Of a DNA stretch of 64,000 bases, positions 63,353 to 64,000 are shown piece by piece (positions within the stretch are counted from its first letter, which is position 1; every line of letters starts with the position of its first letter). The DNA is from Nitrospira sp. MA-1 (GTDB lineage: Bacteria; Nitrospirota; Nitrospiria; Nitrospirales; UBA8639). The DNA lies in NCBI GenBank assembly GCA_032139905.1, contig JAQJDB010000001.1:1-64000 (forward strand), read 5' to 3'. A program made the translations under genes and the position numbers. The notes under the pieces are model-generated. The model had not been told where the DNA came from, did not search any database, and was given only the letters and a program-made list of their open reading frames with translations.

Positions 63353-64000
63353 CAGAATGGAAGCATGTCCAAGCTTTGGATCATGTCGTATGCACTCTAC
63401 TAATCGGCGGGCATTGTGTTTGGTTCGTTCGAATTGGAATAGCTTCTCCGCTAGTGGACGTAATGCCTTCCAATCTCCTGCTCGTTCAATTTCTCGTACA
63501 AGATTCTGGAGGTCTAGTAACACTCCTGTCCGTGAATAGATCTCTTCAAGGGTGGTTCGGGCATCTCCACCCTCCCTTCTGAGAATCACTACACGAAGGC
63601 GATCATAGTCATCATCGAAATCACTCTTGTGCTCCTCCAATACATGCTTTGCTCGGGCAATTTGCCCATCCGCTAGCAGCGCCTCAATTCTTTTCCCCGC
63701 TAGAGTAGCTATTGGGACACCTGTGACTAGGCGACTCTCTTCTTGCTCTAAAAAATCCGCATACTCGCGCGCAGTCATAGTAATCTCGCTCAAAAGAACC
63801 TCGGCAATAATCTCCTGGCCCTTCAGCCCACCCATCTGCGTCCGCTGTATAAGGTAACGTTGGAGCGGGCCTTTATCAAAATCAACGTCAAATGCGAGGG
63901 CGATAGGTAGAAAATTCACCGCCTGTGCAGGATCTTTCATGGCCTCTCCAACTTCTCCACGAGCCACCTTCGAGATTTCTTGTTTTTCTTCCGTGAGTCT
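63353..64000 (-). pseudogene. 5' part of the IS-interrupted TPR/PIN-like gene, continuing past the window
   Basis: The minus frame is open from the window edge through the helical sequence ...GGLKGQEIIAEVLL..., ...LLADGQIARAKHVLEEHK... and ends at ...KLGHASIL where the IS cuts in (the ORF then runs into the IS). If the IS and one CAG are removed, the reading frame continues as ILAFFEENPDVEDWGNDF and reaches a TGA (62040-62042), after which the same frame runs straight into the 731-residue ORF. Helical repeats suggest TPR. The beginning of the gene is outside the window. Confidence 0.75.

Overview
The window looks like chromosomal DNA of a Gram-negative, respiratory, probably chemolithotrophic bacterium, most likely a Nitrospira-like member of Nitrospirota with moderate GC. 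The grounds are many c-type cytochromes, a SorAB-type sulfite dehydrogenase, hopanoid (hpnA) and carotenoid (cruF) genes, many exported or lipid-anchored proteins of unknown function, and a dispersed repeat in non-coding DNA. This placement is inference; no rRNA or tRNA gene is present to settle it.

Layout. Positions 1-12800 hold exported proteins (FG-GAP repeat protein, outer-membrane barrel, MsrA, lipoproteins, a metzincin protease, an FGE-like protein) and ruvB. Positions 12950-16400 hold uvrA, which lacks the usual insertion domain, and a small coupled pair: a C4HC3 (PHD/RING-like) zinc protein and a membrane protein. Positions 16534-19872 hold isoprenoid and lipid genes (polyprenyl synthase, hpnA, cruF, holin-like protein). 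Positions 20018-28506 hold a GAF histidine-kinase-like protein without the phospho-acceptor histidine, a MidA-type methyltransferase, an SLC13-like transporter followed by a K+ channel, and a TauE/SafE exporter.

Positions 29388-47016, nearly all on the minus strand, form a sulfur/redox block: two-component genes around a tetraheme cytochrome, a CoA-disulfide reductase-rhodanese, pyruvate kinase, SorAB, a monoheme cytochrome, a DUF1264 protein, a rhodanese-DUF2892 protein, a CstB-like persulfide dioxygenase-rhodanese, and a PAS-sigma54 activator. Two loci in the block share a tandem GTTAAC-N2-GTTAAC site upstream of a -24/-12 sigma54 promoter. This suggests one activator controls both the persulfide operon and the response-regulator locus.

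Two places show cargo bounded by duplicated 3' ends of a resident gene. At 33531-35874 a 170-bp near-perfect direct repeat of the CoA-disulfide reductase 3' end brackets an overlapping DEDDh exonuclease plus nucleotidyltransferase pair. At 53567-57726 an intact yugP-like protease gene is followed by two decayed copies of its own 3' end, each after an accessory gene (a KAP-like C-terminal protein lacking a P-loop, and an 83-aa protein). From 57944 to the window end lies a large TPR/PIN-like gene with an overlapping partner. It is broken by a complete 1244-bp IS3-family element with a 3-bp target duplication and by an in-frame TGA. This right end reads as an accessory or defence-like island in decay.
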